Position numbers and translations under genes: made by a program
The notes under the pieces: generated by a model
What the model saw: the letters and a program-made list of their open reading frames with translations, nothing else
What the model was told of the DNA's origin: nothing
Database searches by the model: none
Assembly (NCBI RefSeq): GCF_932526225.1
Contig: NC_064036.1
Location: forward strand, 19,304,953-19,368,952
Direction of reading: 5' to 3'
DNA: 64,000 nt
From: Nematostella vectensis
Taxonomy: Eukaryota; Cnidaria; Anthozoa; Actiniaria; Edwardsiidae
Part shown: positions 50,301 to 62,209 of the stretch, one piece after another
How positions within the stretch are numbered: the stretch's first letter is position 1
Layout of the letters: every line of letters begins with the position of its first letter

Positions 50301-53125
50301 CTATTAGCGAGGAAATAATAGTACACGAGCTGTTCTCGTTTGTGTGCAACAACTCGTGTGGTGGACTCAACAGGCGTGCAATACAGATAGTGTTCACTTT
50401 GGAAACAGGGTAAGCGACACAAAATACAGGTTCGTGATGCCAAACAGGGCTTGTCTAGTTTGTGGGTTTCATGTGTGTCTTTCTAGTGGTTGTGTGGCGC
50501 TGTTTAGAGTCACGTGATAATAATTGTCTTTCTAGTGGATGTGTGGCGCTGTTTAGAGTCACGTGATAATACTTGTCTTTCTAGTGGATGTGTGACGCTG
50601 TTTAGAGTCACGTGATGATGGACGTGTTGTTCTATTGGATGTGTGGCGCTGTTTAGAGTCACGTGATGTTATTCTTTCTAGCGGTGGCTGTGAGCTGCTG
50701 GGGCGTTGTTCCATAGAGACTCGTGTCTGCGCATGCCCAGGTCGGGATTCAAAACAAGACAACGAAGCTGTCAGCAGACCCGGGAGAAAAAAACGCAAAA
50801 TATCAGGTTTGAGTCTAAATCACATAAAGTATTTAAATCATTCTTATTTTTTCGTCCTTCACCAAAAATAATATGATAATGCGATATCTTCGGATGTACA
50901 TTGTAATGATATATTGAAGACCTGTCTTTCACAAAGCTAATAATAATTTAATGTCATCAGGTACATTTTTTTTTCCCAGGTGACGTTTCGAGCTCAACTT
51001 GCGTTTCTCCTTTCTCTAACAACGAGCTCAGCCCTAGTCCCTCGCGAGGTGCTGAGGACAATACCGTGTATAATCTTAAGGTAAGGCGCTCTTCTTTTCA
51101 CGTAAGCCTCCTTCGAAGGAAACGCTTTCGGATCCGCCACTCGAACCCCCCCACCCCACAATTTGTCACGTTTGCTCACCACAGTGCTCCCGCGTCCATG
51201 GATCTTCTATTCGCTTATAAGAATTACCTGCGAAAGAGGCTGATAACATATATCGTTTACAATATTCCAATCCAGACAATAGAGGGAGAAAATAGTTTGT
51301 CTGGAGTTTGAGTAATAAAATGCTTACGAATGCTTTAGTTGTGACAAACTCCGTCTTCTATTTGCGTTATTACTATAGGTTTGTGGTTACGTCAATTACC
51401 TCATCTTGCGGAAAATCGCTTTTGCACTCGAATTCTTCGCCAACATGAGGTCAAAAATGTAAGTAAACATTAGAAACATTTTAGTAACTGGTTGGTATTT
51501 CTCCAAATAAGACACCTAGGTATGGTATTGGTTAAGATCTGGCTTTAAAGCCTTCTGTACTTTGAAGGAAAATTTATTTATAAATCAGGCCCGTACCCAG
51601 GATTTTTCCTTGGGGGTGCGAAACCCGAAAAATTTTCCGCGGAGTGGGATGTAGGGTACTTGAGTTTACTGATAAAAATCTGATCAACCACCAAAAAACA
51701 AAAACAGACGAAGGGATTTTTTATTCATTGAAGTATAGTTTATTATCGGATTTGGCTACAAAAAAAATTGACTCATAGATTTATGACATACCAGAGTGAT
51801 CTAGAATGCTTTTTTAATCTAATTCGCACGTCTATTGCGAACCGGGAATGGACTTTCCGCCGGTGTGGGGGGTGCGAACGTACCCCCCTGGATACGGGCC
51901 AGCATATACACGGCTGACAACTCGATTTAATGACAAGCTCATCCTAATTGCCATTTTTTTTTGTGTACAGAAGTGATATTCCTAGCGAAGCTTGCGACAT
52001 GCCAGAGTTTTTTGAGTTGTCAGACCAGGTAAGGCTACTCTCTCACGTCCTTGATTTTTTTTATGAATGGCACAAAAGCTTTATCCAAAAGCTCCCAAAA
52101 AGGGAGTAGATCTAACATTTGGCTTTTCTAGTATCTGTATCAAGTCGTTAAAATCTTATAGGGTTTTTTTTCGCGTTTGCCATTTTCCGAACTAGAAAAC
52201 AGCCGTGTAGTTGTTGCGAAAACATAACTTGATTGCTTGTATATCACATTCGAAAAAGAAGGAAATCTAAAGTTTGCGACATCATGTGCTCTATATTATG
52301 GTTGGGGACCCTGTGATCTTTGTGGACCTCTACAGGAAAGAAGGGTAATACTTTTGCGATGAAAGAAAAATAGAAATTTCGACAATTCCGGCATTTGATA
52401 TGTCTGAATTAAATGCTAATGCCTTATGTAATTGTATCACTCTCAAATTTAATTAGTGTAAATTATCACTTATTTAAGGAGGTTTGACAGTTTTTAGTCA
52501 AATACTCAAAAACAATTAAGATATCTCAGCAACTTGGCAGGTCTTTGATATACCCAAATGGGCATTGATTGAGGTAAGACGCTAGATGACGCTTTTTTGT
52601 TTGAGTGTCAGCTTGTTCAAAAAGTCACCAAATCTATATGATGCATAGTCTTGGGGGTTGCTATATCGATAAAGATACTAATTATTTATTTTATTTCTGA
52701 AATAACTTGCAATGATATCTACATATAGGTTTACACTTCTGACAATTACCCTTACTGGTAAAACTTTCTAGTCTATTCTCAAACTGTTGTCTGTGTGTGC
52801 TTAATCCACTGTTTAACTCTTTCAGCCGCATTTCTCATTTTACAACAACGGGGAGAGCTCTACTCCAGTTCCACGGTTAGTACTGATAAAGAGTAAATTG
52901 AAAACTGAGCATGCATTTAATAAAAGGATATTTTTATTCAGCCCCATCCCACAATCCTCATCGATCCCCAACGGCCAGCAACAAAATGAAGACCTTTCAA
53001 GTTCAACGGCCCCTCCCTGGTACCAAATGCAGCCCTTCCAGTCAGATGACACAAGCCAGAACCCTCCTTATATGGGCTGCTATACATTCCGCCGTATCAC
53101 CATAGAAACCGTGTACGTCGTGTAA
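44396..53125 (+). CDS. p53/p63/p73-family transcription factor, complete (16 exons)
   Basis: Exons: 44396-44484, 44596-44624, 45695-45765, 47223-47374, 47618-47666, 47749-47778, 47874-47943, 48028-48144, 48447-48557, 50298-50409, 50682-50806, 50980-51080, 51379-51458, 51971-52028, 52826-52875 and 52942-53125. All phases agree; 475 aa. The N-terminus has a short acidic activation motif (EIFPDDIF). The DNA-binding domain shows TFIRAIPIFKLPEHAKDVV then RCCPNH (zinc Cys and His), RAEYERCAQSGRLSVKIPF, CNNSCGGLNRRAIQIVFTLE (two zinc Cys and the R248 equivalent) and GRCSIETRVCACPGRD (R273 and R280 equivalents). A Lys/Arg tract (GRKKRKI) looks like a nuclear signal. The tetramerisation segment is VYNLKVCGYVNYLILRKIAFALEFF. 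No SAM domain follows; the tail is Gln/Ser/Pro-rich. The Cys at the human Arg175 position and a one-residue shorter L3 loop (CGGLNRR versus CMGGMNRR) are unusual. Confidence 0.93.
48588..50105. repeat. GC-rich minisatellite in p53-family intron 9
   Basis: About 30 units of the type 'caccggcgttaccgtgatcagcactataaacactaccat' plus 'caccggcac' or 'accgccac' spacers (about 42-54 bp). Each carries TGATCA and a GGCGTTACC core. Open frames on both strands (VVFIVLITVTPV, VISTINTTITG) are repeat artefacts. Confidence 0.95.
50478..50681 (+). repeat. 49-bp tandem repeats ending at the p53-family exon 11 acceptor
   Basis: The sequence tctttctag(t/c)gg recurs at 50478, 50527 and 50576, in decayed form near 50630, and at 50673, where it is the true acceptor of the exon encoding the R273 region. 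Between copies stands 'tgtgtggcgctgtttagagt' then 'cacgtgat'. The array therefore multiplies a splice-acceptor sequence directly upstream of the functional one. Confidence 0.85.
51588..51900. mobile_element. 313-bp MITE in p53-family intron 13
   Basis: The left end GGCCCGTACCCAGGATTTTT and the right end in inverse GGCCCGTATCCAGGGGGGTA match over the first 14 bases but one. Inner phrases 'gggggtgcgaa' and 'aatttttccgc' / 'ggactttccgcc' mirror each other. Non-coding; the target duplication is not clear. Confidence 0.65.
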
Positions 53126-53260
53126 GACTGAGATTGGACCCCCTCATATGGGGGGCTATCACGCCATACGTCATGAAGACTTTTGTCAGAGTTCCCCTTA
53201 CATAAGCTGCTATACATTTCGCCGAGTCACGCTAGAGTCCTGTGTAGAGACTTACTTTTC
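53126..53260 (+). repeat. Duplicated copy of the p53-family C-terminal coding segment
   Basis: After the stop, 53190-53245 repeats the end of the last exon. Its frame reads SSPYISCYTFRRVTLES, against NPPYMGCYTFRRITIET in the gene. It lies in the presumed 3' UTR and could serve as an alternative tail, or be a decaying tandem duplicate. Confidence 0.7.
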
Positions 53261-53875
53261 TTCATTTTTACGCAGTCTTAGTATTTACTTGATAATTAGG
53301 AGAATGAAAGCTATACGTCAAACTAAGGAAAAGTGTCTTTGATGTCTTCTTGTGTTTAATTGGGGGCGTATTATTCAGGTCGTGAGCCAGCCATAAGCCG
53401 CGGCAGGGTCCCAGTCCCCCTATTGTATGTAAGAGTGGCTGTCCCGCTAAGAGAGCTCTCAACCAATCATGATGAAGCCGCTAGCGTCACTATAGCCATC
53501 TCACAGAGGAGTGACGTGCTCGAAGTGCTCGATATCTAGGATTAAGCCATTAAAATCTAATGCTGAACCTGTGAAAAATTCCTTCTATTTTATTAGGGGG
53601 GGGGGGGGGGGGCTTAGCCCTTTGAGGAGATTTCGAGCGGCTAACCGGGAAGATGTCTTGTACTCAGCATAACTTTAACCTCGCGAAGAAAAGGGACGAA
53701 GGATGACCAGAGAGGCGAAAGAAAACCCCCGCTCTCTTCATTCTCCGAGGGGCCATACTTTTCGCTAGCTCTTCTATTTGCACTGAAACCCCAGAGAAAC
53801 GCTTTACGCAGGATACTAGAATATGGGAAAGTTTATCGCCCCTACTTATGAGCTCCTGACACAACACCCCTATTT

Positions 53876-54222
53876 GAATATTTGAACCGTGGGCCGAAAA
53901 ACATAACACACAACACCCCTATTTGAATATTTGACGGGTGGGCCGAAAAACATAACACACAAACACCCCTATTTGAATATTTGACGGGTGGGCCGAAAAA
54001 CATAACACACAAACACCCCTATTTGAATATTTGAGGGGTGGGCCGAAAAACATAACACACAACACCCTTATTTGAATTTTTGAAGGGTGGGCCGAAAAAC
54101 AAAACACACAAACACCCCTATTTGAATATTTGAAGGGTTGGCCGAAACACATAACACACAACACCCCTATTTGAATATTTGAAGGGTGGGCCGAAAAACA
54201 TATTAAACACAACACACATTTA
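53876..54222. repeat. ~50-bp minisatellite, about 7 copies
   Basis: The unit is 'aacacccctatttgaatatttgaagggtgggccgaaaaacataacacac'. The minus-strand frames across it (CFSAHPSNIQIGVLCV) are read-through of the repeat. Confidence 0.95.
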
Positions 54223-54274
54223 TGGATATTTGCCGATGGTGTAACCTCTGGCACCAAGGGAGTAAGATAAACAT

Positions 54275-54531
54275 ACAGTCGATTGACAAAAGGTTGTCCT
54301 CAGCCGGCTTCGCGACTACGCGACAAGCCCGCATGTAAGCATGGGTAAAAATCACTGAAGCGCCTAGCTGTATATATTAGCCACCGCATATACGGTAAGA
54401 CTGTAAGACTGAAGTTATGCGTTGGCTAATATATGCAGCTAGGCGCTTCAGTGCCTTTTACTCATGCTTACATGCGGACTTGTCGCGTAGTCGGAAAGCT
54501 GGTCGAAGACAACCTTTTGTCAAACGACTGT
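54275..54531. mobile_element. Foldback element / long imperfect palindrome
   Basis: Two arms of about 110 bp are inverted copies. Shared blocks include ACAGTCG, TTGACAAAAGGTTGTC, GACTACGCGACAAG, CCGCATGTAAGCATG and CACTGAAGCGCCTAGCTG, with a loop of some 35 bp around 54400. Non-coding. It may form a hairpin and is probably a MITE. Confidence 0.75.
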
Positions 54532-55107
54532 CTACATAGCTTCCTCCGCAGGCATCTCGTGGCCTGTGTAAAACGCGGCTCTATGAGCCTGGGGCGAGAA
54601 TCTTTGCTTTCAACAAAACAAACATGGCGGACTTTTAACGAAACAACAGCTTTGTATACCTTCCGAAGCGAACGTCTTACCCACCTTCCTAGATATTTTT
54701 AGGGATCCGAAAGCAGTAGGGTTATCAGAGGATAGAGTTCTATCGATGACTCTGCGGTAAACAGGAATTTAACCAAAAAAAATTGAGGTGAGCGATAGAG
54801 GAAAAATAAGAAATGCCTGATAATTTTGCATTCGTAGTGAATGAAAAGATCCTAATCATCATGCTGAAACAAGCCTTTTATGCAAAGGGACCTTTCTATG
54901 CAAAGATAAGATGATATTATTTAAATTGGGATGAATCATTTTTTTTTTCTTATTTTCGCATATTCATTGACATTAGTCGGTAGAGCTACAGTGCACTCAT
55001 ATCACCATATCATATCATAAGCTTAGATAACTACTTTGATTTGCCTAATTTCCTTAAAGATACTAAAGGCAAGTTTTTCTTAACCGCTTGTTGTTTGTAT
55101 TGGAGGC

Positions 55108-58100
55108 ATGGGCCAGCGGTACACCCTTTTCTTCACATCCAGAGAGGGGCGGGAAGAAGACCTGAAGTGGGCCCTACACGACAGGAGAATTTCCCCAAAC
55201 CTGCGAGATCCCGAGAGTAAGCAAACAGCACTCCACGTTGCCGCTGCTAAGGGCAGGGCAGGCTGTGTGAAACTCTTAATAGAGGCTGGTAAGGGATTGG
55301 GAAGTCTACATGTTATGGGATGAGAGATGACAGGAGGGATCTTTGCCCAGATAGAAGATCTTTGGTGCAGTTCACGTAAACAGGAAGGTGAAGGGGTTTT
55401 TCCCTGATCCCTGATTGGACCCAAATTTGCTCCATGATTCGTTAAAAAGGAAATCATTGCTGTGATTTCTTAAAATTGTATGTCCTTGTGACCCATGATT
55501 GAACACAATTCTCCTGCCTGAATTGTTATTTCAAACCTTGAAATTCGTAAAATGCAACAACTGGTCTATATTATCATACAAAATATAATATTTTTTAAGG
55601 TTACAGGGTGCCTTAAGCCTGCGGGACGTTGAAAAATCCAAAGTGTCTTGAAAAAATGTCGATACGCAAGTCATATTTAATCGAATATACTCATATTATA
55701 TGTTATTGGAAAGCTTAATAAAGGAGAAATATGATAATTCTATTTGTTTCAAAGTTTTATGTAATGGTTTATTTTTCAACGGGTTTAAATCATGCGCTTG
55801 TTTTCAGCCAATCGCATCCCTTAAAATCCCTAATGTATCTAAACTATATGGCAGATCTTTACTTTTTATGGCTTATGTCAATCACAATATACACACCTAC
55901 CAGACCGTGTGCGGTTTTGAGATATTTTTCTCTGTTCCTATGCAAATTTGAGTCAAAGTTAGAGGACTGAATAATTTCCAGGTGACATGACACCAAAGGA
56001 CATAAAATACTTGCCAAATTGTGCAGCAATACTTGCCAAATTGTGTGGTCATATCTCTTATACTTTACGCACATTAGGGTATTGAAGTTCAGAAATGCAC
56101 GCGAATCCGAAGCCGAGAAAAACTCGGTTGAAAGTTCTTAGAGAGTGCAACACCTACTTGAGTTATCTGTCAACAAGACGATCATACCATCAGCTCTAGA
56201 TAAACAGACCCACCAATAAGAGGCAAAAACCGAGCAATTGTGGGCTTTGGATTTCGCCATGAGAATAACAATTGACAAGCAAGAATTCCCGCAGATGAGG
56301 AAGACAAGGAAAAGCCACGCTCACGCAAAACCAGGAAAGCATGGCTGAGACCCGTAGCAAATAGGGCAAGTTTTATCGCATTTTTGTGACATTAACTAGA
56401 TAACCTAAAAGCGTAACTAAACATTTTGTCTTAATGTTTTGATTTTGCTATTTTGGAAACGATGAGGATTCTTCACTGATAACCTGGAGGCAGGTTGTAG
56501 GGACAAACTAAGAAAAGAGAAGCCAAGAAAAGTATCTTTTATATAAAAGTCTTCCCCCTCGTTTCTTACGCTTGGGATGACCCCATGCAGACTTCCCTTT
56601 TTTATTTTATCCATCGGTTGAATATTTCGGAATGCTGATAGAAATTTCCGCAAGACGGAGCTGAATTTGAGATTTCCACGCTTTCTGAGTAAAAACTTTC
56701 TGAGTATATTAATTAACTATATCCTAAGGTCCCAGATGTACCAAACACCGGGTTCCAGTAACTGAGCAAAATTCCTTTTTTCTTTTTATCACGAGAAGAT
56801 AATAAAAATCCAAAAAAAAAATCCATTTTCTCTGCTAGAATAAAGGTAATGTAGTATTGAATTTAAAGATGCAAAAATGTATTTTTTCATAAAATTTTCA
56901 CTTCAAGGCACCCAGTAACCTAAAGTCTGTGATCCTTAAAATTGCAAAAAAAACTGGTCCATGATTTGTGATTGCTACCCTCCACCCCCCTGTGTAAATG
57001 GTTAAAATGTTGTAAATGGTTTTTCATGTTTTTAAGGCATTATAAAGGTCTTAAACTAAGTTTGATAATGGCCTTGAAAAGTCTATTTTGTTTTCCATAT
57101 TCAAGTTAAATGCTTAGATCTATTTATTTAGGTTGTAACATTACAGACAAAGTGTAAATTTGGAAATTGTAGGTCATAATTTATTTTAAAATGTGTTGAC
57201 TGCTCTGCTGCAGGAACATAAAATGAAATTTTAAATCTCTTCAATAGACAGTGAACATTTGAAATCCTCTTTTTTAAATTATTCTGTTGCATGTAATTTT
57301 TTAGATACATAGCTGTATTGGTTTCATGTCGAAAAGGCCTGGCTTTTATTTATTAAAAGATTTTATCTTTTGTTGCTCTCTTGTGTGATAGCCACTGCCA
57401 TTTCGGTGTTTAGATTGGCATGAGTTTGCCCACTCAAAAGGTCCCTTGATTTCTTAGTGCAAGTTGGACTTAATGTCACAAAAAATCATGTAGGACTTTG
57501 TAGGTCATAATTTGTGGCCAGAGCTGAGTGAGTTGTTATTTGTCAGCTGTGATTAATAAGCTGGAGCCATTTGTTTATATGTACTTAAAGTTTTGATACT
57601 CTTTGTCAGGTGCTAGTGTGGATGTGAAAGAGAAGGATGGACTAACACCTCTCCACCTTGCTGTGTACCATGGCAACAGCAACTGTGTCCAAATTTTGAT
57701 TGACTATGGAGCTGACGTCAATAGTACCTCAAGGTGATGGACAAAAACAAAAATTGAATGACTACCGTATTTACTTATACATATATATATACGCACTTAA
57801 TGCGTGAGTGCAGGCGTTCATATAATAGTGCTCAATAGGTGTAGAGCGGGATATATCTTGGTTTGTAGGAAAAAAAACACGCGAACTACCGTTTCATCCC
57901 TACAAGCCTGTTTCGTGGTTGCCCACTCATCAGGAGATTTATTAAGAATATATTACTACCATCACTTATATACTATCTATGTATAAAATTAACATAAAAA
58001 TAGGACATGAAATTTGAATGGTTGTTATGGTGAAATTGAATAGTTCAGCTGTTGCATAACAAGGCTTTGTTCCTGTGGCGGCACGAAGACATGCACTTAT

Positions 58101-61100
58101 GTACATATACAGTCATGCGCACCCTGATTTTGAGATCATTTTTGCATTAAAAAAAGCATGTACATATTATACCTGAGTAATTATGGTAAACCCTACCCCC
58201 TATCCCTGAACAAAACTTTCTACAATAGAACCCTGCTAACTTAACGGAAGATACACATAGTTACTGATAATACATAGTTACACACATAGACACATAGTTA
58301 CTGATAATACATAGTTACACACATAGACACATAGTTACTGATAATACATAGTTACACACATAGACACATAGTTACTGATAATACATAGTTACACACATAG
58401 ACACATAGTTACTGATAATACATACAGTAGTTACACACCTAGTTACTGATAATACAGAGCTACACACATAGACACATAGTTACTGATAATACATACAGTA
58501 GTTACACACCTAGTTACTGATAATACATAGCTACACACATAGACACATAGTTACTGATAATACATAGTTACACACATAGACAAATAGTTACTGATAATAC
58601 ATAGTTACACACATAGACACATAGTTACTGATAATACATAGTTACACACATAGACACATAGTTACTGATAATACATACAGTAGTTACACACCTAGTTACT
58701 GATAATACATAGCTACACACATAGACACATAGTTACTGATAATACATAGTTACACACATATAGACACCTAGTTACTGATAATACATAGCTACACACACAG
58801 ACACATAGTTACTGATAATACATAGTTTTACACATATAGACACCTAGTTACTGATAATACATAGTTACACACATAGACACATAGTTACTGATAATACATA
58901 CATTAAATACACACCTTGTTACTGATAATACATAGTTACACACATAGACACATAGTTACTGATAGTACATACAGTAGTTACACACCTAGTTACTGATAAT
59001 ACATAGCTACACACATAGACACATAGTTACTGATAGTACATAGTTACACACATAGACACATAGTTACTGATAATACATACATTAAATACACACCTAGTTA
59101 CTGATAATACAGAGCTACACACACAGACACATAGTTACTGATAATACATACATTAGTTACACACCTAGTTACTGATAATACATAGTTACACACAGACACA
59201 TAGTTACTGATAATACATAGTTACACACATAGACACATAGTTACTGATAATACATAGTTACACACATAGACACATAGTTACTGATAATACATAGTTACAC
59301 ACACAGACACATAGTTACTGATAATACATAGTTACACATAGACACATAGTTACTGATAATACATAGTTACACACATAGACACATAGTTACTGATAATACA
59401 TAGTTACACACATAGACACATAGTTACTGATAATACATAGTTACACACATAGACACATAGTTACTGATAATACATACAGTAGTTACACACCTAGTTACTG
59501 ATAATACATAGTTGCACACATAGACACATAGTTACTGATAATACATAGTAACACACATAGTTACTGATAATACATAGTTACACACATAGACACATAGTTA
59601 CTGATAATAGAGTAAAGAATAACAAAGTCTGTTTATTAAGACATGCATGATGTGTGAAATCACATATTAATAAATAAAATCAGTCATGTCTTTAATTCTT
59701 AGTCTGTGTAAGTATAGAGTTTGAATTCTGGGTTTTGGGTGTTAATAAGAAGCACTCAATGCTCAAATAACAAGTGAACCATTTGCCAAGTCCTTATTAT
59801 GTTTTTCAGGTTGGTCAGTTCCCCACTCTTGTGAGTCCTTACTGTCTTATTTTTCATTTTTTTTTTTCAGGTTTGGTAGTACCCCACTGCACCAGGCATC
59901 ATACTTTGGCCATCTTTCCTGTGCCCAGATCCTCCTGAAAAATGGAGCATTTGTGGATGTGGAGGAGGCCTGGGGACAGACACCGCTATTCCTCGCAGCA
60001 CAGAGGGCCCATAGGTATACACTAGAACAGCTACTAATTACTCAGGCGATATGATAGCGATAATACATTAATTTGTTACTGATTGACATGGTGGAAGGAT
60101 GGTTCAAATAAGCTTCACATCAAATAAGCCAAAGAATTTATTTAACGAATAACAAGCGAAATATCAACTTTTCATACCTGCAGTAGTGTGTAGGCTTTAA
60201 CACTTGCTCACTGTGGTTACCATGCAATTAAAGTTAGGCAAAACATGAATACCCTTACCTCTCTTTTTTCAGCAATGTGGTGCAGCTTCTACTGCAATAT
60301 AATGCATATGTGAAGCAGACGGACAAGGCTCACTTCAAGACCGCCCTCCATGTAGCATGTGAAGCACAAAGTATTGCCTGTGTGCAGTACTTACTGGATG
60401 CAGGGGCGGATCCTAACGCACAGTGTGCCAATGGCCGAACACCAATGCACGAGGGTAACAAGACTTTTGTCATCCCATCATGGGCAAACCAGAGCTTCAC
60501 CTTTTTAAGGGAGTTGGGTAGGCTAAGTGTACAGTAGTATGAGGATGGGGTTAGGGAGCAGGGAACATGTGTACCTCTCCTGTTGTTTTTGATGGGGAGA
60601 TAGTTAAAGCCAAATTGTCACCAGTTTACTTCTGAAGGGGTGTCGGAAACCTCAACCGACAAAAAAATATATTAGAATCCGCAATCAATCAAATCCTCAA
60701 AGAAACTTCCAATAGACACACTGTTTTTCCAATGCATCTTCAAGTAGAGGTAGGGGTATAGGGGCTTGGAGGAGGGAAGTAGTGGTAGGTCAATCCTGAA
60801 CTACAATCTGCCCCCTTTTGCTTGGGATATGAGCCATAGTCAAGTATGAAATATTACCACCATATACCATATAGCTGTGCAGTATGTAAAAACATAAAAG
60901 TGTAGTTTTTGTATGCTAGACTGAGTAGGCTTATTTAAAACAAACAAACAAACAACAAGCATGCCATTCTCTTGTTCCCCAGTCGTAACGAGTGAAGAGG
61001 TAGAGCCTATAACGCACCTATTGGTGGAGTATGGTGCACGCTGTGACATTACAGATAACACAGACAGTACGCCGGTACTTGGACTAGAAGCGCTGATGCT

Positions 61101-61453
61101 TAGACACTCAAATGACACCAACCCTGAACACTTCCTGCGCTATCAGGGCCTATTAGAGTTTCTCTGGCATGCTCATGGTAAGAGAATTAATAATCTAGTG
61201 ATTTTTAATAATAATAAATAATTTTTAATTAGTTATTTAGTGCTAATTTTTAGTAGATATTTATTCATTCAAAATGGAATGGTATTTCCTGTTTCTAGGT
61301 CAACCTAAAAGCTTGATGCAGATGTGCAGAGGGACACTGAGGAAAGTGTTTTCTCCTAGCCACCTCCATCTAGTAAATGAATTAGATATACCCACATGTC
61401 TCAAGCGATACATCCTCAATATTGTAGATGATGAAACTTCCAACAAATTGTAA
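55108..61453 (+). CDS. Ankyrin repeat and SOCS box (ASB) family protein, complete (6 exons)
   Basis: Substrate receptor of a cullin-5/Elongin BC ubiquitin ligase by family. Exons: 55108-55288, 57610-57733, 59871-60014, 60273-60454, 60983-61177 and 61299-61453, all in phase; 326 aa. Ankyrin repeats can be read in order: TALHVAAAKGRAGCVKLLIE, TPLHLAVYHGNSNCVQILID, TPLHQASYFGHLSCAQILL, TPLFLAAQRA then NVVQLLL, TALHVACEAQSIACVQYLL, and a divergent one (EPITHLLVEYGARCDITD). The last exon is a SOCS box: SLMQMCRGTLRKVFSPSHL, then VNELDIPTCLKRYIL, with the BC-box L-x3-C and the cullin-box-like L-P/I-x-x-L end. Start ATG at 55108 follows in good context. Which vertebrate ASB is orthologous cannot be told by eye. 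Confidence 0.92.
55598..56921. mobile_element. 1.3-kb TIR element in ASB intron 1
   Basis: The left end AGGTTACAGGGTGCCTTAAG and the right end in inverse AGGTTACTGGGTGCCTTGAA match at 18-19 positions. The interior is AT-rich with no supported ORF; a non-autonomous element is likely. The target duplication is not clear. Confidence 0.6.
58250..59612. repeat. ~35-bp minisatellite in ASB intron 2
   Basis: About 38-40 copies of 'acacatagacacatagttactgataatacatagtt' with variants carrying 'acagtagttacacacctag'. It lies between ankyrin exons 2 and 3. Confidence 0.95.
60608..60732. mobile_element. Truncated second copy of the TTAA MITE
   Basis: Starts after TTAA (60604-60607) with AGCCAAATTGTCACCAGTTT and follows the MITE at 33304 for about 125 bp (shared 'gtcggaaacctcaacc' and 'tcctcaaagaaacttcc'). 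It breaks off before the right TIR. It lies in ASB intron 4. Confidence 0.8.
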
Positions 61454-62209
61454 TACTTAGTTTCAATGTTATCAGGCATCTGGTATTTGGGGTCTTTTTT
61501 GGCACTACTTGAAAAGAAAAGATACCAGGTGTTGAAAACATCGAAGTTTGCCATCCACATTATTGACACCCATATATATGTGTTAAATAGAAACACCAAT
61601 TCACCAGTTGTACCTATCAAACCAACCAAACACTTTTTCCACTATTACACCACATATAATATATTTATTTTTGTGGGTGCAATTTTATCAAAATAAATAT
61701 TTACAAATTGTTCCAAATGGAGTTTCTTGTTTTCTCCTTAACCTGCCCACTCGTGCCATTCCTTGTCACCATAATATATTTAATAATATCTACAATATCC
61801 TCAATACAGTGAGTACAATAATCCTAACAGACCCAAGGTGTCACAGTCAAGGTGAGCTAAAGATTAGCAGAGAGAATACAAGACGCTACGTTTAGCTGTG
61901 ACCCTCTGGGCCCGAGAGGTTGTCATATAATACAATAACAGATGCACTTTTTAAAAATGCAATAATCTTAGAACTTTAAGTTCCTCTAATGTTGTTAATA
62001 TTTTGATATAAATAAGATACCTTAATTTTTTTTTGTAAGAATGTAGAATGTATGTACAAATCAAAAACATTTTTTTCTGACATTTAAATGATCACTATTG
62101 GTTATCTTTTTTGCTCAAGACCTAATGAATAAAAAGGTAATAAAATATCTTGACTGAAATAACAGACCTCTTAAAAAAATGTTTAAGCATGGTATAGCCA
62201 GAATAGACC
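61454..62209. other. Intergenic region between convergent ASB and XXYLT1 genes
   Basis: Holds the 3' UTRs of two convergent genes. AATAAA occurs at 61692 (plus). On the minus strand, TTTATT-type signals lie near 62128. No independent gene seen. Confidence 0.5.

Noticed and set aside
52826-53342. SAM domain at the end of the p53-family protein
   Set aside because: The residues after the tetramerisation segment are Ser/Gln/Pro-rich and too short for the five-helix domain. The SAM-like domain in this window belongs to the transposon gene at 25960-26207.
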